Below, in pieces: positions 41,805 through 50,628 of a stretch of 64,000 nucleotides of DNA (positions are counted from its first letter, which is position 1; each line of letters starts with the position of its first letter). The translations under genes were made by a program, and so were the position numbers. The stretch is from Clostridium cavendishii DSM 21758 (GTDB lineage: Bacteria; Bacillota; Clostridia; Clostridiales; Clostridiaceae), in NCBI RefSeq assembly GCF_900141845.1, contig NZ_FQZB01000012.1, positions 124,001 to 188,000 on the forward strand, written 5' to 3'. The notes beneath the pieces are model-generated. The model did not search any database. It was not told where the DNA came from and saw only the letters and a program-made list of their open reading frames with translations.

Positions 41805-42833
41805 ATGAAAAAATCTAAGCTATTTACTATTTTATCTGTACTTATGATAATGGTTTTAACCTTGGTTTCCTGTGGACCTGCTAATGATAAAAAAGATACT
41901 TCTTCAGACATTAAAAAAGTAAAACTAAATGAAGTTGTTCGTTCAGTCTTCTATGCTCCTATGTATGTGTCTATTGCTAATGGCTATTTTAAAGATGAAG
42001 GCTTGGATATTGATTTATCCACTGGGCAAGGCGCTGATAAAACAATGCAACAAGTCTTGAGTAAAAATGCTGACATTGGTTTTTGTGGACCTGAGCAAGT
42101 TATCTATACCCACAATCAAGGTAGAGATGATTACCCCGTAGTTTTTGCTAAACTTACTGAAAGAGATGGTTCTTTCCTTGTTGCTAGAAGTAAAAATGAT
42201 AATTTTTCTTTTGATACCCTTAAAGGTAAAACTATTATAGGGGGTAGACCTGGTGGTGTTCCTGAAATGGCTTTGGAATATGTTCTTAAAAATCATGAAC
42301 TTATTCCTAATAAAGATGTAAATCTAATAACTAATATTGACTTTACCGCAACAGCTGGCGCTTTTAAAGCTAATATTGGTGATTATGTTGCTTTATTTGA
42401 GCCTACTGCTTCTATGCTTGAACAAAATAAATCTGGATATATTGTAGCTTCTATTGGTAAGGAAGCTGGTGCTCTCCCTTATACTTGCTTCTTTAGTACT
42501 AAATCTTATATGGATAAAAATCCAGATACTATTTTAAAATTTACTAAAGCTATTTATAAAGGTCAAGAATTTGTTAGAACACATTCTGATTCAGAGGTAG
42601 CCAGTAAAATTAAGAGTTTTTTCCCTGGAACCTCAGATGATATTTTGATTAATGTTATTAAGAATTATAGACAGGTTAATGCTTTTTCTAGTGATCCTAG
42701 TTTGAAGGAAGAAGATATGAATAGGCTTATGGATATTATTCAATCTTATAATAAAAACCTTCTTCCTAATAGACCTAGTTTTAATACTATGGTTAATAAC
42801 TCATTTGCTGATAAGGTAAAAGAAAAAAATTAA
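41805..42833 (+). CDS. ABC transporter substrate-binding lipoprotein, NMT1/SsuA/ThiY type
   Basis: The 342-residue lipoprotein has lipobox LVSCG and binding-domain blocks VKLNEVVRSVFYAPMYVSIA, ADIGFCGPEQVIYTHNQG, LKGKTIIGGRPGGVPEMALE and FTATAGAFKANIGDYVALFE. The fold belongs to the nitrate/sulfonate/pyrimidine-precursor group. The substrate is uncertain and no TPP riboswitch is visible. It is followed by the ATPase (42985) and permease (43743). Its promoter, RBS and 5-prime part occur in at least seven truncated copies upstream. Confidence 0.92.
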   Translation: MKKSKLFTILSVLMIMVLTLVSCGPANDKKDTSSDIKKVKLNEVVRSVFYAPMYVSIANGYFKDEGLDIDLSTGQGADKTMQQVLSKNADIGFCGPEQVIYTHNQGRDDYPVVFAKLTERDGSFLVARSKNDNFSFDTLKGKTIIGGRPGGVPEMALEYVLKNHELIPNKDVNLITNIDFTATAGAFKANIGDYVALFEPTASMLEQNKSGYIVASIGKEAGALPYTCFFSTKSYMDKNPDTILKFTKAIYKGQEFVRTHSDSEVASKIKSFFPGTSDDILINVIKNYRQVNAFSSDPSLKEEDMNRLMDIIQSYNKNLLPNRPSFNTMVNNSFADKVKEKN

Positions 42834-42869
42834 TTATTCTTATTAATATAATATAATTTTATTCGCCTT

Positions 42870-42903
42870 AAATTGTCACTTAGGGAATTTGTCACCTTAA
42901 GTG
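42870..42903 (+). terminator. Intercistronic hairpin after the lipoprotein gene
   Basis: GTCACTTAGGG and CCTTAAGTGA pair imperfectly without a strong T-run. Such a hairpin would stabilise or partly terminate the abundant binding-protein mRNA. Confidence 0.45.
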
Positions 42904-42984
42904 ATTACATAAATTTATAGACTTTAAATTAATTATTTACTTTATAAAACTTTTCATTACTAATAATATTTGAGGTGGAATAAA

Positions 42985-43740
42985 ATGAGCTATTTAAATA
43001 TAAATGACATTTCTATGAATTATCACTCTAAAAATGAAATTACAGAAGCACTTAAGAATATTAATTTTGTCGTTAATGAAGGTGAATTTTTAAGCATTTT
43101 AGGTCCGTCAGGTTGTGGTAAATCGACCCTTTTAAATATTATAGCAGGACTTATAACTCCGTCCTCTGGAAACATATTTTTTAATAATTTAAAAATAGAA
43201 AATAGTGAAGATATCTTTGGTTATATGTTTCAAAAAGATCACCTTTTCCCTTGGCTTACCGTCTATGAAAATATTGTTCTTGGCTTAAAAATCAAAAAAA
43301 CTTTAAATAATGAAGCTAAGGATAGAGTTTTGTCACTTATTAATCTTTATGGACTCTATGATTTTAAGGATTATTTTCCAAAACAACTTTCAGGAGGCAT
43401 GAAACAAAGAGTCGCACTTATTAGAACACTTGCCTTAGAACCTAAAATACTACTTCTAGATGAACCATTTTCAGCTTTAGATTATCAAACTAGGCTTAAA
43501 GTGTGTGATGAAATTTTTTATATCATAAAAAGAGAAAAGAAAACTGCTATTATGGTAACACATGATATAAGTGAAGCTATTTCAACTTCTTCCAGGGTCT
43601 TAATGCTTTCTAAAAGGCCTGCAACAATTAAAACTAGTATCAATATTAATTTTGGAAATTCTGATTTATCACCTCTTCAAAGACGAGATAGTACAGAATT
43701 TAAAGATTATTTTAATTTATTATGGAGGGAGATTGATTAG
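42985..43740 (+). CDS. ABC transporter ATP-binding protein, nitrate/sulfonate type
   Basis: From ATG 42985 (GAGGTGG upstream) the 251-residue protein has Walker A GPSGCGKST (about residues 40-48), Q-loop MFQKDHLFPWLTV, signature LSGGMKQRVALIRTLA, Walker B PKILLLDEPFSALD and the H-loop IMVTHDISEAIS. It is the energising subunit of the importer whose binding protein and permease flank it. The downstream permease starts 2 nt after the stop. Confidence 0.95.
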   Translation: MSYLNINDISMNYHSKNEITEALKNINFVVNEGEFLSILGPSGCGKSTLLNIIAGLITPSSGNIFFNNLKIENSEDIFGYMFQKDHLFPWLTVYENIVLGLKIKKTLNNEAKDRVLSLINLYGLYDFKDYFPKQLSGGMKQRVALIRTLALEPKILLLDEPFSALDYQTRLKVCDEIFYIIKREKKTAIMVTHDISEAISTSSRVLMLSKRPATIKTSININFGNSDLSPLQRRDSTEFKDYFNLLWREID

Positions 43741-43742
43741 AT

Positions 43743-44579
43743 ATGAAACGAATATACAATAATAATTTAAGTGAACTATATTCTAAAGAAGCTTTACTTG
43801 AACATGATAAATTTTTAAAAAAAGAAAAGTTTTATAAAATTAAACTTACTATAACTAGATTAGGTATCTTATTAATATTTTTTGCTCTTTGGGAAATTGC
43901 CGGAGATTTAAAATGGATTGATCCATTTTTAACTTCTACTCCTTCTAGAATTTTAAAAAGCATCATTAAATTTTATTCTGAGGGCAGCCTATTTAGGCAT
44001 ATTTATATAACACTTTATGAAACTGTACTCGGTTTCATTCTTGGAACATTGCTTGGAAGTTTAATTGCAGTTATTTTATGGTGGTCAGATTTCTTATCAA
44101 AAGTTCTAGATCCTTATTTAGTAGTTTTAAATGCTCTTCCAAAAGTTGCATTAGCACCTATTATAATATTTTGGGTTGGAAATGGTATAACTGCTATTAT
44201 AGTTATAGCCCTTCTTATATCAATAATTGTAACCATAATAAGTGTGCTTTCTGGTTTTAAAGAGGTGGATAATGAAAAACTAAAACTTATGAAAACCTTT
44301 GGTGCTTCAAAGTTCCAAATTTTAAAATATCTTATTATTCCAGCCTCTATTCCAACACTAGTTTCTGCTCTTAAAATAAATGTAGGACTTTCTTTTGTTG
44401 GAGTTATTATGGGAGAATTTTTAGTAGCTAAAGATGGTCTCGGATTTCTTATAGTTTATGGAGGACAGATAGCTCAACTTGATATGGTTATGATGAGTAT
44501 CTTAATTTTAAGCTTAATTGCATATCTAATGTATAAAATCGTTGCTTTGTTTGAAAATAAACTTAGACATAAATATTAA
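43743..44579 (+). CDS. ABC transporter permease, nitrate/sulfonate type
   Basis: The 278-residue membrane protein has about six hydrophobic helices and the BPD_transp_1 coupling loop ISVLSGFKEVDNEKLKLMKT followed by FGASKFQILKYLIIPASIPT. It also has LNALPKVALAPIIIFWVGNG, typical of SsuC/TauC-like permeases. The N-terminal ~35 residues are charged and cytosolic. It is translationally coupled to the ATPase gene. Confidence 0.95.
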   Translation: MKRIYNNNLSELYSKEALLEHDKFLKKEKFYKIKLTITRLGILLIFFALWEIAGDLKWIDPFLTSTPSRILKSIIKFYSEGSLFRHIYITLYETVLGFILGTLLGSLIAVILWWSDFLSKVLDPYLVVLNALPKVALAPIIIFWVGNGITAIIVIALLISIIVTIISVLSGFKEVDNEKLKLMKTFGASKFQILKYLIIPASIPTLVSALKINVGLSFVGVIMGEFLVAKDGLGFLIVYGGQIAQLDMVMMSILILSLIAYLMYKIVALFENKLRHKY

Positions 44580-44674
44580 TAATTTCCAATTTAACTAATT
44601 TAATTGTTTTCATCCCCCTTTTTTCATAGTATAATAATATTTATAAGACTATGACTTTGAGGGGGAGTTTATTT

Positions 44675-45502
44675 ATGCAATTTGACACAAAAAAACTTTT
44701 AAACAAAACTACATCCATAATATTGACTCTTATTATTATTTGTTTTTTCGAGCCAACTATAGGTAGTATTCTATTTACTATTTATTGTACTTATAAAGTT
44801 TATGAATATAGATCTACTATCATTGCTTTCATTGCTAATACAAAATATCATGGTGGAAGAATTCAAAAAGCATTAAATTATTATAGATATGCTGCCACTA
44901 TTAAAAACTCTAATCCAAAATACATAACCATATATGTGTATTTAGAATTAAAATGTGGAAGTTATGAGAAGGCTGAAGAAATTTTAAATAAGATATTAAC
45001 CGAAAGAACATTTACTGGAGAAGATTTATTTTCAGTTCAAATGAATAAAGCTTTAATAGAATGGAAAAAAGGCGAGCTTGATAACTGCATAGAAATTTTA
45101 GAAAATATTTATAATCAAGACTTTAAAAATAGAACCTTATTAGAAACTCTTGGATATATGTTAATTATTAAAGGTGACTTACAAAAAGCATTAGAATTTA
45201 ATACTGAAGCATTAAATTTTAGTGATGAAAATGTTATAATAAGTGCTAATTTAGGAGAAATATATTATAAGCTTGGAGAAAAAGAAAAGGCTGAAGAAAT
45301 ATTACTTCCATTAGCTGAACAAAATCTAACCTTTGCAGAACCATACTATTATTTAGCTTTAATTTTAAATGAAAAAGGCGAAAAAGAAAATGCTATAGAT
45401 TTATTGAATACTGCACTAAATTTACCTGAATCAATTCTTACTAATCTTACAACGGATCAAATTAGTGAAACTCTAGAAAATATAGAAGCTTTAAATGCTT
45501 AA
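44675..45502 (+). CDS. Membrane-anchored TPR protein
   Basis: ATG at 44675 lies behind GAGGGGGAG. The 275-residue protein has N-terminal hydrophobic segments (SIILTLIIICFFEPTIGSIL, FTIYCTYKVYE) followed by about five TPR units. Examples are YITIYVYLELKCGSYEKAEE, LLETLGYMLIIKGDLQKALE, IISANLGEIYYKLGEKEKAE and YYYLALILNEKGEKENAI. TPRs mediate protein interaction; no enzymatic domain is present. It is a single-gene unit with its own terminator. Confidence 0.85.
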   Translation: MQFDTKKLLNKTTSIILTLIIICFFEPTIGSILFTIYCTYKVYEYRSTIIAFIANTKYHGGRIQKALNYYRYAATIKNSNPKYITIYVYLELKCGSYEKAEEILNKILTERTFTGEDLFSVQMNKALIEWKKGELDNCIEILENIYNQDFKNRTLLETLGYMLIIKGDLQKALEFNTEALNFSDENVIISANLGEIYYKLGEKEKAEEILLPLAEQNLTFAEPYYYLALILNEKGEKENAIDLLNTALNLPESILTNLTTDQISETLENIEALNA

Positions 45503-45508
45503 AATTGG

Positions 45509-45534
45509 GGACATGCTCAACTGCATGTCCTTTT
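45509..45534 (+). terminator. Terminator of the TPR gene
   Basis: GGACATGC and GCATGTCC form an 8-bp stem followed by TTTT. Confidence 0.85.
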
Positions 45535-45697
45535 ATAATTTGATTAACTTTTATTTTTATCTTTAATTTTAAGAATTATAAATATACATTGGGCTGAAAC
45601 CAAATGTAATTGTTTTCCCAAGAGAAAACCACTTTATATGAAGATTTACCTATAAGCTTTAAAATGATAAATTTAATATATGAATGGAGGCTTTAAA

Positions 45698-46093
45698 ATG
45701 AAACTTTTAAGAGAATTATTAATTATTTTAGCTATTTATTTTGCAGGTGAAATTATTGCAAAAGGCTTAAACCTACCTGTACCTGGTAATATTATAGGAA
45801 TGATTTTACTTTTAATTTTATTATGTACTAATATTGTTAAACTTAATATGATAGAAACTGTTTCTAAATTTTTCTTAGATCACTTAGCTTTTTTCTTTAT
45901 ACCAGCAGGTGTTGGACTTTTAACATCTATTGCGGTTATTAAAGATAGTTTTGGAAGATTACTTCTAGTATGTACATTAACTACAATAATTACTATAGGT
46001 GTTACAGCTTTAGTAGTAGATCTTATGACAAGAAAAAAAAGTTCAAATATTTTAAAAGATTCTAATGATAAAACTGAAAAAGAGTGTGCTTAA
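45698..46093 (+). CDS. lrgA: LrgA/CidA family holin-like protein
   Basis: From ATG 45698 (ATGGAGG upstream) the 131-residue protein has four membrane helices and the LrgA core LNLPVPGNIIGMILLLILL plus FFLDHLAFFFIPAGVGLL. CidA/LrgA proteins form holin-like pores that influence murein hydrolase export, autolysis and pyruvate uptake. It is followed after 30 nt by lrgB, the normal two-gene arrangement. No LytSR gene pair is next to it. Confidence 0.93.
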   Translation: MKLLRELLIILAIYFAGEIIAKGLNLPVPGNIIGMILLLILLCTNIVKLNMIETVSKFFLDHLAFFFIPAGVGLLTSIAVIKDSFGRLLLVCTLTTIITIGVTALVVDLMTRKKSSNILKDSNDKTEKECA

Positions 46094-46123
46094 AACTCTT
46101 AATTAAATAAGGATGTGATTTTA

Positions 46124-46825
46124 ATGAATTCTTTACTAGATAATGCCCTGTTTGGCATTACACTATCTCTGTTAGCCTTTGAAGTTGGCGCATTTATATA
46201 TAGAAAAACTAAAATATCTTTTTTCAATCCCTTATTAATAGCTATAACATTAGTTATTTTAGTTCTAGTTATCTTTAACATAAACTTTGATACATATAAT
46301 AAAGGTGGACAATTTATAACCATTTTCTTGGGACCTGCTACTGTAATTCTTGCAGTTCCTTTATACAAACAAATTTCATTACTAAAAAAACATGCATTTC
46401 CTATTTTAGTTGGTATATTTGTTGGAAGTACTGTTGGAATTATAAGTATTATATTACTTTCTCATGTATTTAATCTTCAAGAGGCTTTAGTTCGTTCACT
46501 AGCACCAAAATCAGTTACAACACCAATCGGTATGGAAATAGCCAAAAATATGCAAGGCATTGTACCTGTAACTGTAATATCAATAGTTGTATCAGGAATT
46601 ATTGGTTCAATTGTAGGCCCTGGAGTTTGTAAAGTACTTAAAATAAAAAGTAAAATAGCTGTTGGTATTTCCCTTGGAACTGCCGCTCATGCTGTTGGAA
46701 CTACAAGAGCTTTAGAGCTTGGAGAAACTGAAGGAGCTATGAGTAGTTTATCTATAGGAATAGCTGGTCTTATGACTGTATTCCTAGCACCTATAATATA
46801 TAATTTAATAAACAAATTAATGTAA
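46124..46825 (+). CDS. lrgB: LrgB/CidB family membrane protein
   Basis: From ATG 46124 the 233-residue polytopic protein shows FLGPATVILAVPLYKQ, ALVRSLAPKSVTTPIGMEIA and GTAAHAVGTTRALELGETEG, all hallmarks of LrgB/CidB. It partners LrgA in controlling murein hydrolases or metabolite flux. A strong terminator follows directly. Confidence 0.95.
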   Translation: MNSLLDNALFGITLSLLAFEVGAFIYRKTKISFFNPLLIAITLVILVLVIFNINFDTYNKGGQFITIFLGPATVILAVPLYKQISLLKKHAFPILVGIFVGSTVGIISIILLSHVFNLQEALVRSLAPKSVTTPIGMEIAKNMQGIVPVTVISIVVSGIIGSIVGPGVCKVLKIKSKIAVGISLGTAAHAVGTTRALELGETEGAMSSLSIGIAGLMTVFLAPIIYNLINKLM

Positions 46826-46826
46826 A

Positions 46827-46876
46827 AATAACCAGTATGGAAATATTTTCAAATATATCCATACTGGTTATTTTTT
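46827..46876 (+). terminator. Terminator of lrgAB
   Basis: AATAACCAGTATGG and CCATACTGGTTATT form a perfect 14-bp stem with a following T-run. The remaining ~215 bases to topB show no gene. Confidence 0.9.
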
Positions 46877-47091
46877 AACTCTACCTACAAATAGTTTACC
46901 ATTTGTAATTTAATCACATTACTTTAAGATTAAGCAAATCAAAAAAATATTTTATTAATAAATTCATCCATTATATTAAAATTCTATATAGATTATGAAT
47001 AAATATTCCTATTTCGTATATTGTAGGGGAAAGTTTATTAAATTTTGGTGACTTGGATCCTACATTTAATGAACTTCCCCCTATTTTTACG

Positions 47092-49071
47092 CTAAGAAAT
47101 ATCTACATTGTAGACTTTTCTTACTTCAAATAATCTTCTATTTAAATAACCAAGATTATTTTCTACCATTACTCGGTTTATATTATTTTTAGTATAATAC
47201 TCTAACTTTTCCATAAAGTTATCTGGCTCTATTGCTTTTTCATAAACTAGCTTTAATCCTTTTTCCCACGATGCTGTTAATGTTGGATTTAAAAGAGATG
47301 GTACAGATACCTTTATAGCCTCATATATCATTTCTCCCTTTTCTGTAGGTGTTAATATCTGACTTTTAGAATTTGCACCTAGATACCCTATATTAATAAG
47401 CTTTTTAATTATTTCAGCTCTAGTTGCTGATGTTCCTATTCCCTGGCCTTTTATATGCTCTCTTAATTCATCATCTTCTATTAACTTTCCTGCATTTTCC
47501 ATAGCTATTATTATAGAACCTGTTGTATATCTTTTAGGTGGTGTAGTTTCTCCTTCTTTAATTCTATACTCTCCTATTTGAAGTTTTTCACCTTTCCTAA
47601 GCTTACTTAAAAAAGCTGCTGCATCCTCTTCTGAATCTTTATCTTTAACGTCATTCTTAAGTATTTCTAAATAACCTTTTTCAACACAAACTTTCTTGCT
47701 TGTCATAAATCTCTCATCCATAACATTTGTTACTATAGCTACCTTACTATACTTAGCTGGTGGATAAAATATAGCTAAAAATCTAGTTACAACCAAATCA
47801 TAAATAGCCCTCTCTAATTTACCTAAAGAATTCACTGAACTTTGACCTTCTCCAGTTGGTATTATAGCATAGTGATCTGTTATTTTTGAATCATCTACGT
47901 ACTTGCTCTTTAGAATATTTTTTTGCCATGAATTTTTAAGAATTTCATTACTATAGTTTGTAACATTTTGATTAAAATTCATCTTTACTAGTTTACTTAT
48001 ATTTGAACCTATATTCTTAGCAACTGCAGTAGATAAAACTCTAGCATCAGTTCTTGGATAAGTTAAAAGCTTTTTCTCATATAACTTCTGAATAAAACCT
48101 AATGTTTCATCAGGGCTTATTTTAAACCTTTTTGTGCATTCATTTTGAAGCTCTGCTAAGTTAAATAAAAGTGGCGCATTTTTAGTTTCCTTTGTCTTTT
48201 TAACGGATTCAACTACTGCAAACTCAGCTGGTTTTATGTAGCTAATTAAGTTTCTTGCATCTTGTTCTTTATTAAAACCAGTATCATTATATAATAATGA
48301 TGAATTATAATATCTAGTTCCTTCTATTGCCTTCCACTCACCTTCATAACTTTCATCTTCTGATTTTATAAATTCACCATTTATCTTATAAAAGTTCTTC
48401 TTTTGAAAACCTCTTATTTCCCTTTCCCTGTCTACTACCATACCTAATACACAACTCATAACTCTACCAACAGCTATGACAACCTTATCGTTATTCAAAA
48501 AATTAGATATTTGTCTTCCATAAGTTAAGGTTAAAAGTCTTGAAAAATTTATACCCACTAAATAATCTTCTTTTGCTCTTAAATAAGCTGAATGAGCTAG
48601 AGAATCATATTCACTTAAAGGCTTAGCCTCTTTTATTCCTCTTTTTATTTCCTCTTCTGTTTGTGAATCTATCCAAATTCTCTTTTTTGTCTTATTAGGT
48701 TCTCCAGCCTGTTTATCTACAAGCCTATATATATATTCTCCCTCTCTTCCAGAATCTGTACATACATAAATAGTATCTATATCATTTCTATTTAAAAGAG
48801 ATTTAACAATCTCAAACTGCTTTTTCACCTGCGGAATTACATCATATAAATATTCTTTAGGTAAAAAAGGTAAATCCTTAAGATTCCAAAACTTAAGCTT
48901 TTCATCATAAGCTTCTGGATAACACATAGTTACCATATGCCCTACACACCAAGTAAATACTGCCTTATCCCCTTCTATATATCCATCTCTCTTTGTTCCC
49001 TTTACATTTAAAAGTTTAACAAAATCCATAGCAACAGATGGTTTTTCTGTAACAAATAAAGCCTTCCCCAT
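47092..49071 (-). CDS. topB: DNA topoisomerase III (type IA)
   Basis: The 659-residue enzyme has the Toprim start ALFVTEKPSVAM (Glu9), CTDSGREGEYIYRL, the central cleft domain KEDYLVGINFSRLLTL with VAVGRVMS-type AVGRVMSCVLG, and the catalytic LLTYPRTDARVL (Tyr338). It ends without the C-terminal zinc fingers of topoisomerase I, as is common for TopB. It decatenates single-stranded or hemicatenated DNA at replication ends. Start ATG follows AAAGGAAATAACTT. It stands outside the accessory island. Confidence 0.96.
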   Translation of the reverse strand: MGKALFVTEKPSVAMDFVKLLNVKGTKRDGYIEGDKAVFTWCVGHMVTMCYPEAYDEKLKFWNLKDLPFLPKEYLYDVIPQVKKQFEIVKSLLNRNDIDTIYVCTDSGREGEYIYRLVDKQAGEPNKTKKRIWIDSQTEEEIKRGIKEAKPLSEYDSLAHSAYLRAKEDYLVGINFSRLLTLTYGRQISNFLNNDKVVIAVGRVMSCVLGMVVDREREIRGFQKKNFYKINGEFIKSEDESYEGEWKAIEGTRYYNSSLLYNDTGFNKEQDARNLISYIKPAEFAVVESVKKTKETKNAPLLFNLAELQNECTKRFKISPDETLGFIQKLYEKKLLTYPRTDARVLSTAVAKNIGSNISKLVKMNFNQNVTNYSNEILKNSWQKNILKSKYVDDSKITDHYAIIPTGEGQSSVNSLGKLERAIYDLVVTRFLAIFYPPAKYSKVAIVTNVMDERFMTSKKVCVEKGYLEILKNDVKDKDSEEDAAAFLSKLRKGEKLQIGEYRIKEGETTPPKRYTTGSIIIAMENAGKLIEDDELREHIKGQGIGTSATRAEIIKKLINIGYLGANSKSQILTPTEKGEMIYEAIKVSVPSLLNPTLTASWEKGLKLVYEKAIEPDNFMEKLEYYTKNNINRVMVENNLGYLNRRLFEVRKVYNVDIS

Positions 49072-49095
49072 AAGTTATTTCCTTTCTTAAATGGA

Positions 49096-49135
49096 ATATA
49101 GCCTCTCATAGTAAGACACCTTGAGAGGCTATATT
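49096..49135 (-). terminator. Hairpin downstream of the amidohydrolase gene
   Basis: AATATAGCCTCTCA and TGAGAGGCTATATT form a perfect 14-bp stem. It lies between the amidohydrolase end and the topB start. The T-run is weak. Confidence 0.65.
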
Positions 49136-49213
49136 AAAATTATAATACAAATATGAAATTATTACTAGGCTTCATACTTATGAAAAATAATAGATAAAAG
49201 TGATTAGTATTTT

Positions 49214-50365
49214 CTATTCTGCTTTATACACCACTTCTCCATTTATTATTGTATATAATGTTTTTGTAGCTATATCAAAAGGACTTCCATCTAAAATAAC
49301 TATATCTGCATCTTTTCCTTTTTCTATACTACCAACTTTATCATCTATGCCTACAATAGAAGCCGCATCTATTGTTACAGTTCTCAACGCCTCTAAAAAG
49401 CTTAATCCCTCTTTCATAGTTAGAGCAACACATAATGGTAATCTTTCTATATTAGTTACAGGATGATCTGTCATTATTGCAGTTTTTACTCCTGCTTTTA
49501 TAAGTTCCACTGAAGTCTTAAAACTTCTATTTGTTAATTCTATCTTTGAATTAAAACTAAGAGTTGGACCAACTATTGCACCATATCCTGATTTTTTTAT
49601 ATGTGAAGTTATTAAATGACCTTCTGTTACATGATCCAGCGTAAGCCTTAAATCAAATTCTTTAGCTATTCTTATAGCTGTCAAAATATCATCTGCTCTA
49701 TGAGCATGAGCTTTAAGTGGAATTTCTCTATTAAGAACAGGAATTAATGCCTCATATTTTAATTTTTCTTCAAAAAACTCCCCTTTTTCTTTTGCTATAT
49801 TCTTTTTATTCAAATAATTCTTAGCTTCTATAATAGTCTCTCTAAGCATGGCTGCATTTGCCATTCTAGTCATAGGTGCTTTATTTTTCCCTTTATAAAC
49901 TCTTTTAGGATTTTCTCCAAACGCAACCTTCATAGCAACTGGTGATTTTACTATCATATCATCTATACATATGCCATGAGTCTTTATAGCTGCAAAACTT
50001 CCACCAATAACATTTGCACTTCCTGGACCGCTAACTACTGTAGTTATTCCTGCTTTAACAGCTTTTTTAAATCCTCCATCTAATGGGTTTATCCCATCAA
50101 TTGCTCTAATTTGAGGAGTTATAGGATCACTAACTTCATTAACATTACTACCTTCTTGCCCCATATTTTCTTCTATAAGGCCTAGGTGACAATGAGCATC
50201 TATCATTCCCGGTATAATAGTAGCTCCATTAGCATCTATTATGTACTCATCATCTACATTTATATTTTCTGAAACATCTACTATTTTTCCATCTTTTATT
50301 AGAATATCGCCCTTTTCAAAATTCATCTCTCCCATAGTAAATATCATACCATTTTTTATCAACAT
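49214..50365 (-). CDS. Amidohydrolase (imidazolonepropionase/dihydroorotase-like superfamily)
   Basis: From ATG 50365 behind GGGGGG the 383-residue protein shows the metal motif GMIDAHCHLGL, then VKAGITTVVSGPGSANVIGG, LKAHAHRADDI (metal His), LTLDHVTEGHL, AIMTDHPVTN (catalytic Asp) and a C-terminal KVGSIEKGKDADIVILDGSP. Such proteins are widespread in clostridia as amidohydrolases of unknown substrate. It is a single-gene unit with its own flanking hairpins. Confidence 0.92.
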   Translation of the reverse strand: MLIKNGMIFTMGEMNFEKGDILIKDGKIVDVSENINVDDEYIIDANGATIIPGMIDAHCHLGLIEENMGQEGSNVNEVSDPITPQIRAIDGINPLDGGFKKAVKAGITTVVSGPGSANVIGGSFAAIKTHGICIDDMIVKSPVAMKVAFGENPKRVYKGKNKAPMTRMANAAMLRETIIEAKNYLNKKNIAKEKGEFFEEKLKYEALIPVLNREIPLKAHAHRADDILTAIRIAKEFDLRLTLDHVTEGHLITSHIKKSGYGAIVGPTLSFNSKIELTNRSFKTSVELIKAGVKTAIMTDHPVTNIERLPLCVALTMKEGLSFLEALRTVTIDAASIVGIDDKVGSIEKGKDADIVILDGSPFDIATKTLYTIINGEVVYKAE

Positions 50366-50583
50366 ATATATTCCCCCCAATTTCATTTGATCTTATTATA
50401 TATAAGTTCCAATTAACTTTCTACATTCAAATTATTCTAAACTATAGACTGCTATAAAAGTTATAGATGTAGATTATTTATTATAACCTGTATATATTAA
50501 AAAGTTATCATTGCATAAATTTTCACTTTATATATTTCAATTTAGTATTATTCACAATTTAAATATTTATTCTCTACAGAAAT

Positions 50584-50619
50584 AAATAAAGGAGCCCCTC
50601 AAAATAGAGAGCCCCTTAA
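50584..50619 (-). terminator. Terminator of the oligopeptide-binding protein gene
   Basis: On the minus strand AAGGGGCTCTC pairs with GAGGGGCTCCTT (some G-U pairs) and is followed by TTATTT. It begins 10 nt after the stop codon. Confidence 0.7.
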
Positions 50620-50628
50620 AACATATTT

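Noticed and set aside
26515..42833. CRISPR array
   Set aside because: The repeats are hundreds of bases long, irregularly spaced by whole genes and contain coding sequence; there are no short regular repeats with unique spacers and no cas genes.
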